From Opisthorchis felineus (Eukaryota > Platyhelminthes > Trematoda > Opisthorchiida > Opisthorchiidae), in the NCBI GenBank assembly GCA_004794785.1, contig SJOL01006406.1, positions 151,793 to 215,792 of the forward strand: a stretch of 64,000 nucleotides of DNA, read 5' to 3'. The notes beneath the pieces were generated by a model that saw only the letters and a list, made by a program, of their open reading frames with translations, did not search any database and was not told where the DNA came from. The translations under genes and the position numbers were made by a program. This document shows, piece after piece, positions 11,641 to 22,771 of this stretch (within the stretch, counting starts at the first letter, position 1; each line of letters opens with the position of its first letter).

Positions 11641-13775
11641 TAGACATTCAAGAGGAGTTTGACCATCAACCCAGCGCCTTTGTGTAGAACCCGCGAAGAA
11701 ATCCCATCATTAATGAGTATCTTTCCTCGCAGAGAGATGAAGAAGGCAGTAAGTCTTTTGCTGTCAGGCGCGTCTGTCTCTGTGTATCTGTGGCTTTTTG
11801 TGTATCACCTCATTGTGGCATCCGGTTTCTTGTCCTCTCAAATCATGTTCATGCTTGACCTTACCCGTTATGTATTCTTGGTCAATATAGTGTCCTGTTT
11901 CGGATGATGCTTGTCAACCGATCATAACTACATACATCGATTTCTCAGCTGATTGTTATTTTCCTCTTCGAACTAGCCAAACAGCCCAACAGCTCATTAG
12001 CTGTGAAAGTGGCTGAGTCTTTGGAGACACGTGCATATTTATAGTGACAGACTTACGCGCAGCCGTATATGCCACTGTGGATGAACAACGAGATCAGCTG
12101 AGACACCCTGCGGATATCTGTTAACACAAATCAACTATCCTGTTCATGAAGGCATTACAATGATCATTACCATCGCATTGAGCAGTGGTGTCACTAGCGT
12201 CATTCGTCCATTTCCTTTTTTGACAGCACAACATCATACAGTACTATTCAAAAGGAACCTTTTAGGTTGTCGTGAATAACCAGTCTGTACAAATGTAGGA
12301 AAAGCATAATTTCATTTGCTCGGAATTGGAGCACACTTACCTCAGACTACTCGTCATTGCTAGGAGAATGGAATACCGTGGGAGCTTTGATGTCCGCAAA
12401 GTTCGATTCGTTTTTTTGGGTGTCTCCACAGACTGACTACCTCCATTACTGTACTGGTGTTCGTACTGTGTTGGTACATTTGCCGTGAGTCACTTAGGAA
12501 TGAGTCGTTTGTTTTTTATAATCAAGACAAAGTGAGTCGTGGAATGCGATGCGCCTTTCGCTGTGACGTCTGCCAGGTGCCACCGTCTGGCGCAAAATGT
12601 CCCCATCATGTAAATTCAAAACAAACTTTCTTTAAGCTCACCTGATATCTGCTTCTGTATCGTAGTTTTGGTTCTCCTGAGACTTTCGGACCAATATTCA
12701 ACTGATCACACACAATTCCCGCACGCAACTACAACCATGCGAATACGACTGATATGGATCAACCTTCGCAGCGGGTTGTGAATAAAAATATTTTTGATTT
12801 AGCACATTGTTGCCTTCCAAAGCACTTCAGCAGTCAGGTTCCGGCCTAATCAGTATGGATGTGTTTTCATCCACAGAACTTGTGGATCAAGTCGGTCGGA
12901 CTTTCGGGTGTAACAACGGTATACCTACAGTTCATGTCCCACCACTATACAGGAGTGGGATGCCACAATATACCATGCGAAGATGTTCGTGATTCTAGAC
13001 ATTCGCTCAGATTCTTTCAAGTGCTACACTAGTCTTTGATATCGGCGAGTTCAACTCTTCGCCGATCTATTGGTCGGTGGTTAATATGCTGAAATGCAGA
13101 TGAGATTGCGCACTATTCCGTTACTCTTCTTACCTATGTTAGGTATATTTTCGTGTCTCTCAGAGACCGATCGAAGGAAAACCAACTTTTTGGAATTATT
13201 TATACTTTACCTGAGACCGGATGTTGCGGACTTCGGTGATATGATATATCGCAATTGTGCTTCTGAAGGCGCAAACAGTGCGCAACCGTCCACAAAGAGC
13301 TGCGTTAGTGGCTCTATCTGTCCGATTTTTCGTTTTTCATTGAACAAATGGCCACGCAGAAAAGACTGACATATTCAATGCACCAACTGTAAATATGTTG
13401 TCCACTGACAATGTGCATAGGTATTCGACCACTGGTTTATACACAACCTTAACCACTGGACCATAGTCAGATTTCTCGGCCAGTCGATTGCACTCACGTA
13501 TGCAGAATCTTACGAGTGTAAATGCTCTCAGACCTAGTACAGGCTACGAAATCGTTAAAAACGGATCATAGTGTACATCTGTTTATCACTGGTAGGTTCA
13601 AATGTGCAGTCTCTTCTCATAGCTCGTTATCCAAACAAGCTGATATTCCAGTCGGCACACCGATATATTACCTAGAACTATTGTACCCTGTCTACTTTTT
13701 TGATAGCGGACACAAGGTTCATTACTGTTGTTACGTTGTTCTCGGTGCGACAATAGGCGCTTGTCAGAACTTAGT
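11641..13775. other. Spacer after the gypsy element
   Basis: A purine-rich run near 11733-11750 (AGAGAGATGAAGAAGG) could be a polypurine tract leading into a 3' LTR, but no paired LTR was found. The remainder has only short open frames with no motif. No tRNA or other RNA gene was recognised before the SINE. Confidence 0.35.
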
Positions 13776-13980
13776 GAGGCGAAGTGGCTCAGTGGTTAGA
13801 GGGCGAATCTACTGACTGGAAGGTTCGTGGTTCGAACCCGACCTCTGCACCTCGACTTCTCCTGTTTAGGCTTGGGCAAACTGGCAGTATCCCAGCCCTC
13901 GTGCTTCCTTCGGGTGGCACGGCAGCTAGCCACTGAATAGATGAACGATTGCTATTATTACTATTATTATTATTATTATC
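13776..13980 (+). repeat. tRNA-derived SINE with (ATT)n tail
   Basis: A tRNA-like head carries an RNA polymerase III box A, TGGCTCAGTGG (13785-13795), and a perfect box B, GGTTCGAACCC (13829-13839), 33 bases apart as in a real tRNA. An unrelated body rich in C and T follows, then a tail of ATT units (13952-13980). Such units are transcribed by polymerase III and moved by the RT of a LINE. The tRNA-like part lacks a readable acceptor stem pair and is followed by extra sequence, so it is a SINE, not a functional tRNA gene. The well-kept promoter suggests it is younger than the surrounding gypsy and LINE relics. Confidence 0.88.
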
Positions 13981-14139
13981 CTTCTAAAGGTTTCGGGGAC
14001 TTGACATAAGATGTGTCAGATCTGGGCCTACAATTGTCCGATACTCAGAAAAATTACATATCCCGTGATGGACGTTATTCATCCTATATTTTGCTCTTGT
14101 TTTCACATCAATATTCTCAACCAAATACAGGCTTGCCGA

Positions 14140-14345
14140 ATCATTCATTGGGAGGCAATTCTTTCAGTAAAACTACCCTGGTCTGAGCAAGGAAGAGAAT
14201 TATCAACCGCCTATGCAAATAAGGTACCGGTCGTTCGAGGTATGCGCTGTGACTGTGTACTCAGCCCTCCGCTTTTGATGACGTCTAAATTTATTCACTG
14301 CACGAACTCGGAAGGCGGAAGTCTGAGACAGTTTGAGTGGCGTTC
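14140..14345 (+). pseudogene. LINE reverse-transcriptase fragment
   Basis: RELSTAYANKVPVV followed by RGMRCDCVLSPPLL (14230-14275) matches the non-LTR RT block usually read as SGVRQGCVLSPLLF, which leads into the active site. The Gln-Gly of that block is here Cys-Asp. The YADD catalytic motif expected about 50 residues later was not found. The fragment is about 65 residues of what would be an ORF of over 900. Its style agrees with RTE-like elements, the type whose 3' end lies at 51.8-52.1 kb, but they are not one insertion. Confidence 0.65.
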
Positions 14346-17300
14346 AGCCTCTATGGATGCTGTCCGAAAAGCGCAGGGAAGAAAATCTGTGCTTTTCACT
14401 GTCTCCGAAGTTTAGGGTGGGTGTTATTTATAGCGTTGTGGGAGAAAACTCAAGTAACAATTGAAAAAGCGAAAACTTTTGGTGTAATCTTTCGTTCATT
14501 TCACATTCACTGGGGCATGTTCGGATAATGTTTCAACAGCTAACTTGTTCGAGAACCTAAAGGCAGCCGTGTTCCCTGAAGTTTCTTTACTTTCAGTAAG
14601 GGAGATCAGGTGACCACAATACATGATGTCTTCAGACAAACAGGTTACCCATCGCATGTGACCAGAGATTATTTGACATTACAATAACAACCTTCCGTTG
14701 GCCTGCTTTGTTCAAACCTAAAACTCAGACAATCAAGCGCAATTCTAGATGTAAAGGGACAGCAAGAAATCTAAAGGTGACCCATTATTTATTTGGTGTT
14801 TGGCACGAAAAGCAGGAGTAACTCAGTATTTACATCAGTTCGTCCCAGAAATTTTCTTCCTAAAAATTGTAATGGCGTGGGAGAAACGAGGGTGACTGAG
14901 GCACCGACACCGGCTGACGTGAATAACTTTGTCGACAAAAATCTACACCGTGAAAAATGGGACGAGAATGTGGCCATATTTTGTTGCCTCTGGCAACCAC
15001 GTGGGAGAATAGATACACCGTTCCCTGGTGCAGCACTCGGTCCCTCCTGCCCAGCAATGAACTCAATCTATCGTTTTCATATTGAAGTGCAGAATTCATG
15101 GAGCCGTGTTTGCTTCGCAGTATATCTTCCTGAAACCTTAAATCCGGTTTGCAGATTCACGGAACAATATATGAGGAACTCGAACTTGGTTGGAAAGAAG
15201 GCGTCTCATACACCTTGAAAACCGTTTTTTTTCGGACAGACTAATCGTCAACTTAGCCATGTTTCCAATTGGGTTACATGCGTCAATTTGCGATATTACC
15301 CCACTTCGACTTTTCAGGCGGTGAATCGGTTTGCAATCCTGCCTTCGAACAGTTCTGTAAATTTGGCCGCACTCAAAATGCAAATTATTGTTTTCCCTTT
15401 ATTCATCTCCTTAGAACTGAGGGAAGACGTGTTCTTCGATATGTTAACCCGTCTTTTACTCTTTTTAGTTGCGGACGTGAAACATGATAGATATATAACT
15501 AAAGAGTAGAAACAATGTAGAACAGACTCTGGTTGGCTGATTTCCGTAGGTCACTTGGTCACTGCCAAGGTAACTAAATCGCTTGCTTCAACTCTTTTGT
15601 GCACATATTCTGGGTTGATTTAATTCAATCAGCAGTGCTTCGCTTATCGTCAAAAGCTTGCGGGCTGTGTTGCGAAACAGGATTCGGGAGGACTGACCGA
15701 GTCAATTCGATGGCCGGTATCTAACAGATGTCTGGCTACTGAGGGCGCAGGTTTTCTACTTTACCTCTGACTTGAAGGTCTTTCTGACGGCAGTTAGATT
15801 ACATACTCTGGAGTTAAACAAAAATCAGCCCCTTTACTTTTACTGTCAAAGGAATTGAGACAATTACAAATGCATTCTAATTTTGGGTCGGCGGTGAAAC
15901 CAGCGCATCGATATGGACTGCACGTCAGTAGCAAGAGGATTTGTGAAGTTGCTGCATTGTACCAGTAACGGGAAATGTCAAGAGTTTTCTCTTGCATCAG
16001 ATATTTGTGTGAATAACTGATTGCAAGCACCTCACATGAAAATGGCCGACTTCTAGCAATCCGGTTATGTGTTTTCGTTGCAATTTTGGGTGCACAGACG
16101 TATAGTATCAACCCAAATATTTTCGGTTAGAATTTGAATCCGTTTCTACAATGGATTTAGAGGGAAACACGTTCTGGTTAGTTGTTTTGTGTAGTTCGAT
16201 AAGACAGGACGTATGCCAATAAAAATTGATGTTTAGACACGAGATCTAGTCAGTCAATAAAACCTCTACATATTCCAGATTGGTCATCTTTTTATTTATC
16301 CAAACCTGGGATGTTTGAATCCATTCAAGATTGTTTTTTGTTCATTTTGATTTGGTTCTTTCACCTCAATATTTGGGGTTTGTTGCACTTTTAAAACGTA
16401 CTCATAAGCTGTATCCTGTTTTTCAGCTGTTTTAAGTCGAAACAAAACAGCGCAATTACCAGAGTGGGATGATGGATGTATATTTAAACGGATACAGCAA
16501 TTATGCATAATTACAGACTTGGAGATACACTACTGGTGGAATGGAAAAACAGCCGTATACTGCTATTGTTGAATACTTTGTTTTACTCCTAATAACATGG
16601 AGGGTGTCCGATTGCACTAAAGCTTGTGCGTATGAATACAGACAGGAACTGATCACCTCTTGAACGCTGTTCAAGATGTTGCTAGTCTGTCAGCCATAGG
16701 TGAAAAATTGACGAGAGTGTGGCCAAACTGATATGATGTAATTACGATGAGGTCATCAATAGTTCCACATAGATCACCTCCCGAAGATGGAATAAACCGA
16801 TTGGCATGCATTTTCGATTCAGTATTTTCTGCTACTTTCATGCTCCTCCGCTTACTGATTTGTTCTGTTTTTTTGTCACTGTTTTCTCACCTTCATTTCA
16901 TTGGAACTAGTTTCATTATTTACGCTTCTAGATTTAAGTCAGTCTTGTGCATATCCAGTGGTCACCTCGTAGGGTAACTCACACTTACACTTGCATCACC
17001 CCTTCCTGAATGGTTTGGAAAGCATGTCAAAAGGAAGAACGAGCTTAACTGCCTCCAACTGACTAGCTTTGAGCAGTCGCTTTACGTTGTCAGTTCTAAG
17101 CGTCTTTCGTAGAATGCACGATTTCAACCTAAAGGGTATGATGGGCTATGAGGAGTTGGAAGCTAATAATTATTTGCGTACCTCTTTTGAACTGTGTTGT
17201 TGAGCCTCGCAAAACGTATGAATGATCGGGAAGCCAGGGATGCTTATTGCGGCTGGAAATTTCAATCAGTATGAGTGACGCAGGCACACGCTGATGATCA

Positions 17301-20300
17301 GACATCTAGTGGTTAGGACCATATCACTTCATGATATATGCTAGGGCAAAAGCAATTCTTCTACTCCTTTCGGCTTTATGCATTCTGTGCTACTTAGATA
17401 GCTGTTACACTCCACGGCGAACAAAGTACTTTGCATTTTTGCCTGTTCTTGAAGCCAGTGTCTCTAGCCGTCTTTTTGAACAAAAGTGATGCACAAAATA
17501 AAATGTCGCCAGATAAAAAATTGCAATGTTGTTGAAACGAATCCACTTTGAGATTTATGCCTTCCAGAGGATTTTCTCACATGCCCGCTACCTCACGCAG
17601 GACATCTTTGATATGAAAATTTCAAGATCAAGGAACAATGGGTGATCTTTTTGCGTAGGTCACATATTTTCTGGATGATGGGAGAGCTTTTGTAAAAGAT
17701 GGTCGGCAGCGAATCATATAACTGGATTCTTCATCCAGAACCACATATCTATTGGGGACATTCATTTCAGTGTCCTGAACTCTGCACCGTACTGTATAGA
17801 AGGACGAGGGCAGACCGGTTACATAATGTTTTGGAAGGCTTGACTAAATCTTTCTCGAGGTGTATACTTTCGTAAACCCATTGCAGTTGTGCAATGCTTC
17901 TGACTTTCCCTCTAAGGTGTTGTGAACTTAAGGGCTATGGTCACGAGAGTCATACATTGGGTTCAGTTTGGGGTACTGGCCTACACTGTCCCAGAGAATA
18001 CTTGCCTTTCAGGACGATGTTTCCAGCCACAGATAGCCTATTCTTTTTTTTCCCTCAGCGTCGACACATATTCAGAAGTTTCAGATCCACATCTTGGCTA
18101 GCAAATAAAGTCAAGCAATGAAGTTTCATTGGAGCAGCTAGTCATCAGCGGATCATGTGATACAAACTACAAGCAAGAAGGATAATATGTAGTATATCAC
18201 GTATAGTTAGAAGATTTCGTTTTCGAACGTCCCTGGGGGTTTGCAAAATAGACATTGCGGGCGATTATGAAAAATCAGTAATCTGTACCATGCCTTCTGG
18301 TTTTTCAGCCTAGGCGGATTTGCTTGCACCACCAAATTTGTACATGCTTGTTTTACTCAAGCAGATGATACTTTGTATACATATCACTTTAAAATGTACT
18401 ATCGGAAGTTGTTTAAGTCTCACTTGCAGGATACTCAAAGGAGCCCTTGGACACAGTGCAAACGTAGCTAAACAAAGTGACTGTAGTCCTGAGTTATTTC
18501 AGGTTTATAAGCCTATCTTGTGAACGGTTGAACAACATTCCGAACTCTTTTTGGGTGCTACCAACCGACGGGAGATCCCTTGATATATTTCTTTATTCAG
18601 TTGATCGGCGGTATATTACGAAATTGGTTTAAAATTGTGCACACTGACTATTTTCAAATTCATTAGTTTCTCAGTGTTTTTGAATTGGTTTACATAGTCG
18701 GAATATCCTCTGTCAAACTATTACAAAAACTAGCTTCCTGGTGCCCTTTCTGAAACGGTCGTTTGCAAGAAAAGCCTCGGTTTTCAATAAATTAATATAC
18801 GAAGCAATATAATAAAGAGCGCCATCAGAATTGATTTTGTTTACTTCCAGGTCATAAACGGTGGAATTCTGTTCGTTGCAATAATATGGGCAGCTTGTTT
18901 ATGCTTCTAAGGACAAGAAAGTGGACGAAGATCAATGTGATTGATTGTGTAAACACTTGTTTGCTCTTTTGGCTACTTACCAAACAGTTCAAGGACTGGA
19001 GGTTAGTGTGGAGCAACAAAACGGCGAAGCATGTCACAGCAATTTCGCGAGGTGTCATATATAAAGAGATTGAAAGCGTTAAACAGGCGACGCCTGCTCA
19101 TTCCTACCAAACCAGATAAGTTGGGCTGTTGGTGTAATGCACATTAAATGGTATGGACGAACTTCAGACAGGTAATTGAGTTCAACATGAAGCCACACAA
19201 CGATGTGAGCACTATTTAACCTGAAACAGGGACATACTGTCACCCGGTTTTTCAGGTAAAATTTCATAATTCTAATTCTGGTAAATTGACAACTGCATGC
19301 AACTACATCCGTCAGTCAAATTGTAGATACACATGCAATTGGATCGGAGAAGAGGCGAAAAATTACCTTGACACCGTTATATGATCATCCTGATTTTCAG
19401 CTCAGCTCGGCGACCGTTAACCTGGAGTGACTAGATTTCCTTTCTGAATCATATTTATTCGACCATAAGTCAACCAAAGTACTATACCTCTCAGACATAA
19501 GAGAAAGAAAAGTACAGTTACTTGGTTATTGACGTCCTGAAAGTCGCGTAGTTCCAGAGCGTGGCTATCCGTCTACTGTCTGTGTTACTGGTAATTCTGA
19601 GAATACGCAAGTGGATACCCTGCTGCGCCAAACTAAGGGCTAGTTAGTTGTACAAGATGGCAAAGCGGCTCAGTGTAGCAGGAATGCTACCTGGGATCCA
19701 GCCAAAAGGCTTGTACCTAAGGGATCCATACTGATCTTTTAGCAAACCTCTCCGCTGATAGCTAATGACTGTATGGTTGAATTGACTGCGTGGTTGTTTA
19801 GGAGTTGGGCGATTCCAGGCAGCAAACTGGCGTCTACTGCGTCTAAGACTCCGAAAAAGAACTGACGGTTAGCGCGCGGTTGTAGAAGATTTCCACTATC
19901 TTTGCGCCTTAGGTCCATAGTAAACTTGCTAACAAATCTTGCCACATATAAACAGAGGCATTCTACTCGCACATTGAACTCTCTCGCGCTTAGGACCGTT
20001 CAGGAAAGATTTCGTCCTGAAAGTGAAGCCAGTATATGCTGGAAAGCCGAGAAGCATTGTGTATCTATTTCATTCTTATTAGCTATCATCAACAGTGCAC
20101 ATAATACGAAACTCCAGGGTTGCAAACTGGAAAGCCCCTACTACTTTGGACACTTAACTACTCGGCTACTAATCACCGATAAACAGAGTGACTAAGCCGC
20201 ACTAACTTTTGCCAATACCGAAAATGTATTTCTACCGTGGCACTGCTGAAGTACACGAGCGATTCGCAACATAAAGGAAAACTGTGAAAGCTATGAAACT

Positions 20301-21041
20301 GATAGTCAACCTGAGTCGAGTAGAAACGCGGAGGTTAGTTTTAAGTCATTCAAATTGCAGCTGATGCTTTAGCCTCTCATCTTCCCATAATTTTCCATGT
20401 GAAATAAGTAGAGAAAAATATGATCAGTGGATCATTCCACTGACACGCAGCTAGTTTAAGTAATGATGAGTAATGATATCTATCAATATCTTGGTCTAGA
20501 CAGCATATGCTTAATCACTTAGAAGTGAACCTTTCTCCATAACATAACCATAGAATTAATTTAACGCTGACCCACATGAACTTGCCGTTGGCGAAAATTC
20601 AGCCTCAAGTAACTTAGCAGATAACTTAGGTAAAGTACTCCTCCTTTACAAAAGGTCTACTTCCAGGCAAATAAATGGAGTCTTGATGGTTTTCATTTTT
20701 TTCACATTGTAGTTTATAGCGTTACTTCTTTACAAGAAGCCTACACAACAATATGTAAGGCATAGTTCCGCGGTGTAAATCCTCCATGCAAGCGAACATC
20801 CGCTAATAGTCGAAAGGAAAGCTCCTAAAATCTACAAAATTACACTCAGGTGTGAACAAGGTCAACCTGCGAGTCATCAACAGCTTCATCCTTGATCTTG
20901 ACTTCAGTTTAAAACGTTAGACAAAAATTCACCCAACTCTGCCTCCTGAACACAATCCAAGAAACTAGTAAGCAGCCTTCAGTTGAATGCATTTCGTTAG
21001 TTTGCTCGATCTACGCGCAAACAGAAAGATGATTTTACCGT
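14346..21041. other. Long stretch without recognisable genes
   Basis: The longest open frame (14793-15218, plus, 141 codons) has no motif, lies at chance level for this much sequence, and overlaps comparable open frames on the other strand. Nothing else between 15.2 and 21.0 kb showed a domain, a pair of good splice sites in phase, or a repeat shared with other parts of the window. Confidence 0.35.
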
Positions 21042-21352
21042 TGTCCTTTTCATGGACAGTTTGTCCTTTGCCGAAAAAGTAAGTTTTGTGTAGTGGCAAT
21101 GCAAAAAACAGCGAAGGCAGAATTGCAAATGTACACGTTGCCGGGCGATGTCGTCGTTCGTCCGTGGCTCCATTTTGGTGCGTAGTTACCGTGCCTCCTG
21201 AAGGAAGCGCAAAGACTGTGATACCACCAGGCTGCACACCCCTCGACAAGAGCAGTCGAGCTTCCAGTGTCGCTTTCGAACAGCGGAACTTCCCATCAGT
21301 AGCTTCGCGCCTTATTCACTGTGCTGTTGTGAGCTTTCTTGGCCAGCTTTAG
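21042..21352 (+). pseudogene. CsRn1-like Ty3/gypsy gag (zinc finger) and protease relic
   Basis: CPFHGQF, CRKSKFC and then CSGNAKNSEGR in the next frame resemble the unusual CHCC zinc finger of CsRn1-type gags (CxYHxxFGxxAxxCxxPCxxSGN). VAGRCRRSS follows, then KTVIPP, the position of the SVIPP block just after the protease active site. DKSSRASSVAFEQRNFPS and SRLIHC fit the next stretch (DRRSxxSxxLQAANGTxIxTYGxRLI). The protease DTGA itself is not readable: the equivalent sequence is degraded. No RT follows here; the RT of a similar element lies 10 kb away at 31 kb, so this is a truncated copy. The assignment rests on several partial blocks in the right order, all from remembered family consensus. 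Confidence 0.6.
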
Positions 21353-22447
21353 GTATGGCGTGCAGTTCACAAAAACTATTAACAACCACAGTAAAACGAT
21401 TAATGTAAGAAACTGCGTCTCCTTCGGACTAGGGTGGATCAAATTACGACTTATTCAAATAGAAGAGAAAAGTGGACGGTCCAGCATACCTAAATAATGT
21501 TTTGGGGAACACTGACGTTGAATTCACCTAACTTTCTTATTTGTGTGTAAAATCCTATGTCACCTCAAAGAAGCTAAAAAATTAGGTCTTTATATCCATA
21601 TTAAATTTCAGACTCTTCGGCAGGACGCGTAAGTGAATAATGTATAAACTTTGGGAGGAGCTAAGTTGTTGCAGGATCGTGTGTCTCGTCAAGGGGGAGA
21701 ATCAATAATAACATCAAGTTAGCGCTATCCGATCAAATAAGTAAGTGCCGTTTGAAAAAGCAACCCACTTTTTACGTGTCCCTTTCAATTTTGAACATTA
21801 AACGTCCTCAAACAAAAACCAGTTCGTTTCAAATGACCATTTTCCAAAAAACGTTCCACTCTTAGCGGGTATACGTTGCCTCGAGTTCTTACTTGCAGTT
21901 GAGTGTAGTTGTGAGGGTGGGGGGTTGTGCCTTCTAATGAAGAGGAGTCCACGGAATTTGATAAGGTGCCTGTGAATATCAGTTTGTTTTCGTCCCACTG
22001 GTTTTCACTGCGGTAGGTTCAGCACCGTGGTGGGCATTGGAGGCAATGTCCGTGATTGTGCTTCAGATAAATGATACAGCCGTGTCTGAAGGAAAGTACT
22101 CATTGTGGTATGACCATTTGAATACTGCTCCAAGTGTAAAGATATGCGTTACCTCCTTATCTGTGCAAACAAATGCACAACCGCAACTTCAATAGAATCA
22201 TATGTGTCAGCGTCCGCATCCAATACTAGCCAGTCTAGGCAATGGAGTACCATATTACTAAGATAAAAATATGTCGAAATTAGGTGACGACTATCAGTTT
22301 AATGTAGAGTGAAAGTAAATGAATTTTATGCCCATATTCTGAATCAGTTAGTTCACACCCTGAGAAACCTAGTGATCGCATAATTTTGTGGTAGCCGTGC
22401 TAGCAGAAACAGCAGATTAGTTTATACGTAGTGTACTACTCATAAGG
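21353..22447. other. Spacer, nothing recognised
   Basis: No domain, RNA gene or repeat was recognised. The sequence after 21352 does not continue the gag/protease relic into RT. Confidence 0.35.
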
Positions 22448-22467
22448 TTGCTGAAAATTCTTTAACA

Positions 22468-22510
22468 GTCCACGACCGGTTTTACCCTTCTTGGGGCTCA
22501 TCAGGTAGGC
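22468..22510 (-). ncRNA. Hammerhead-ribozyme-like motif (copy A)
   Basis: Read on the minus strand the order is CTAC, CTGATGA, GCCC, CAAGAA, GGGT, AAAA, CCGGT, C, GTGG. CTGATGA (22498-22504) is the invariant first core strand. GCCC/GGGT forms stem II with a six-base loop. The second core strand should be GAA and here is AAA; the change from GGGCGAAAC to GGGTAAAAC is what CpG loss would give. ACCGGT is a perfect palindrome in the place of stem III, followed by the cleavage-site C. CTAC/GTGG closes stem I with one wobble pair. The G-to-A change in the core probably inactivates this copy. A palindromic, loopless stem III suggests a form that would act as a dimer, as known in Penelope-like elements and retrozymes. 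Confidence 0.65.
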
Positions 22511-22569
22511 GCAGTCTCCGAGTTTCCGTCAACCTCATGTTCTACCTGAAACCAAATTGCACGAAATTA

Positions 22570-22766
22570 GCGAAATACACTCACTTTCAAACAAATTTGG
22601 TTTTGCGAGAGACTCATCTGGAACCCAGCTGAATCTCTCGTTTGTGGTGTTTCCAGGCTGGTGCAGCACATTCAGCTGCCTGGAAACATCACAAACGAGA
22701 GATTCAGCTGGGTTCCGGGTGAGTCTCCCGAAAAACCAAGTTGGTTTGCAAATGTGTGTATTTCGC
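22570..22766. repeat. Palindromic module, 89-base arms, 19-base loop
   Basis: The left arm (22570-22658) and right arm (22678-22766) are inverted repeats of equal length that match at roughly nine positions in ten. Arms begin GCGAAATACAC and end GTTTCCAGGC. The loop (22659-22677) is TGGTGCAGCACATTCAGCT. It looks like two copies of the module at 6659-6741 joined head to head. Such a palindrome can fold into a long hairpin in RNA or single-stranded DNA. An open frame across it is an accident of the repeat. Confidence 0.9.
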
Positions 22767-22771
22767 CAATG

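Larger units (their letters stand above)
22448..22771. repeat. Composite repeat, copy A: hammerhead-like core plus palindrome
   Basis: This unit has three parts in plus order: CTGAAAATTCTTT at 22451; a hammerhead-like core read on the minus strand (22470-22508); and, 66 bases beyond the core, a palindrome (22570-22766). The first two parts and one palindrome arm recur at 62108-62308, and the core plus one arm at 39418-39600, with the same spacing. That makes this a real dispersed family. No coding capacity is visible, so it is non-autonomous. It could be an LTR-like piece of a Penelope-like element or a retrozyme, both known to carry hammerheads, or a foldback element that captured one. Confidence 0.8.

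Noticed and set aside
8200..12100. Paired LTRs around the gypsy element
   Set aside because: I compared the flanks by eye and found no convincing matching pair; a self-alignment would be needed.
13776..13850. tRNA gene
   Set aside because: Box A and B are excellent, but the acceptor stem is not readable and a SINE body and tail follow.
14793..15218. Open frame of 141 codons
   Set aside because: Chance-level length, no motif, and open frames of similar quality overlap it on the other strand.
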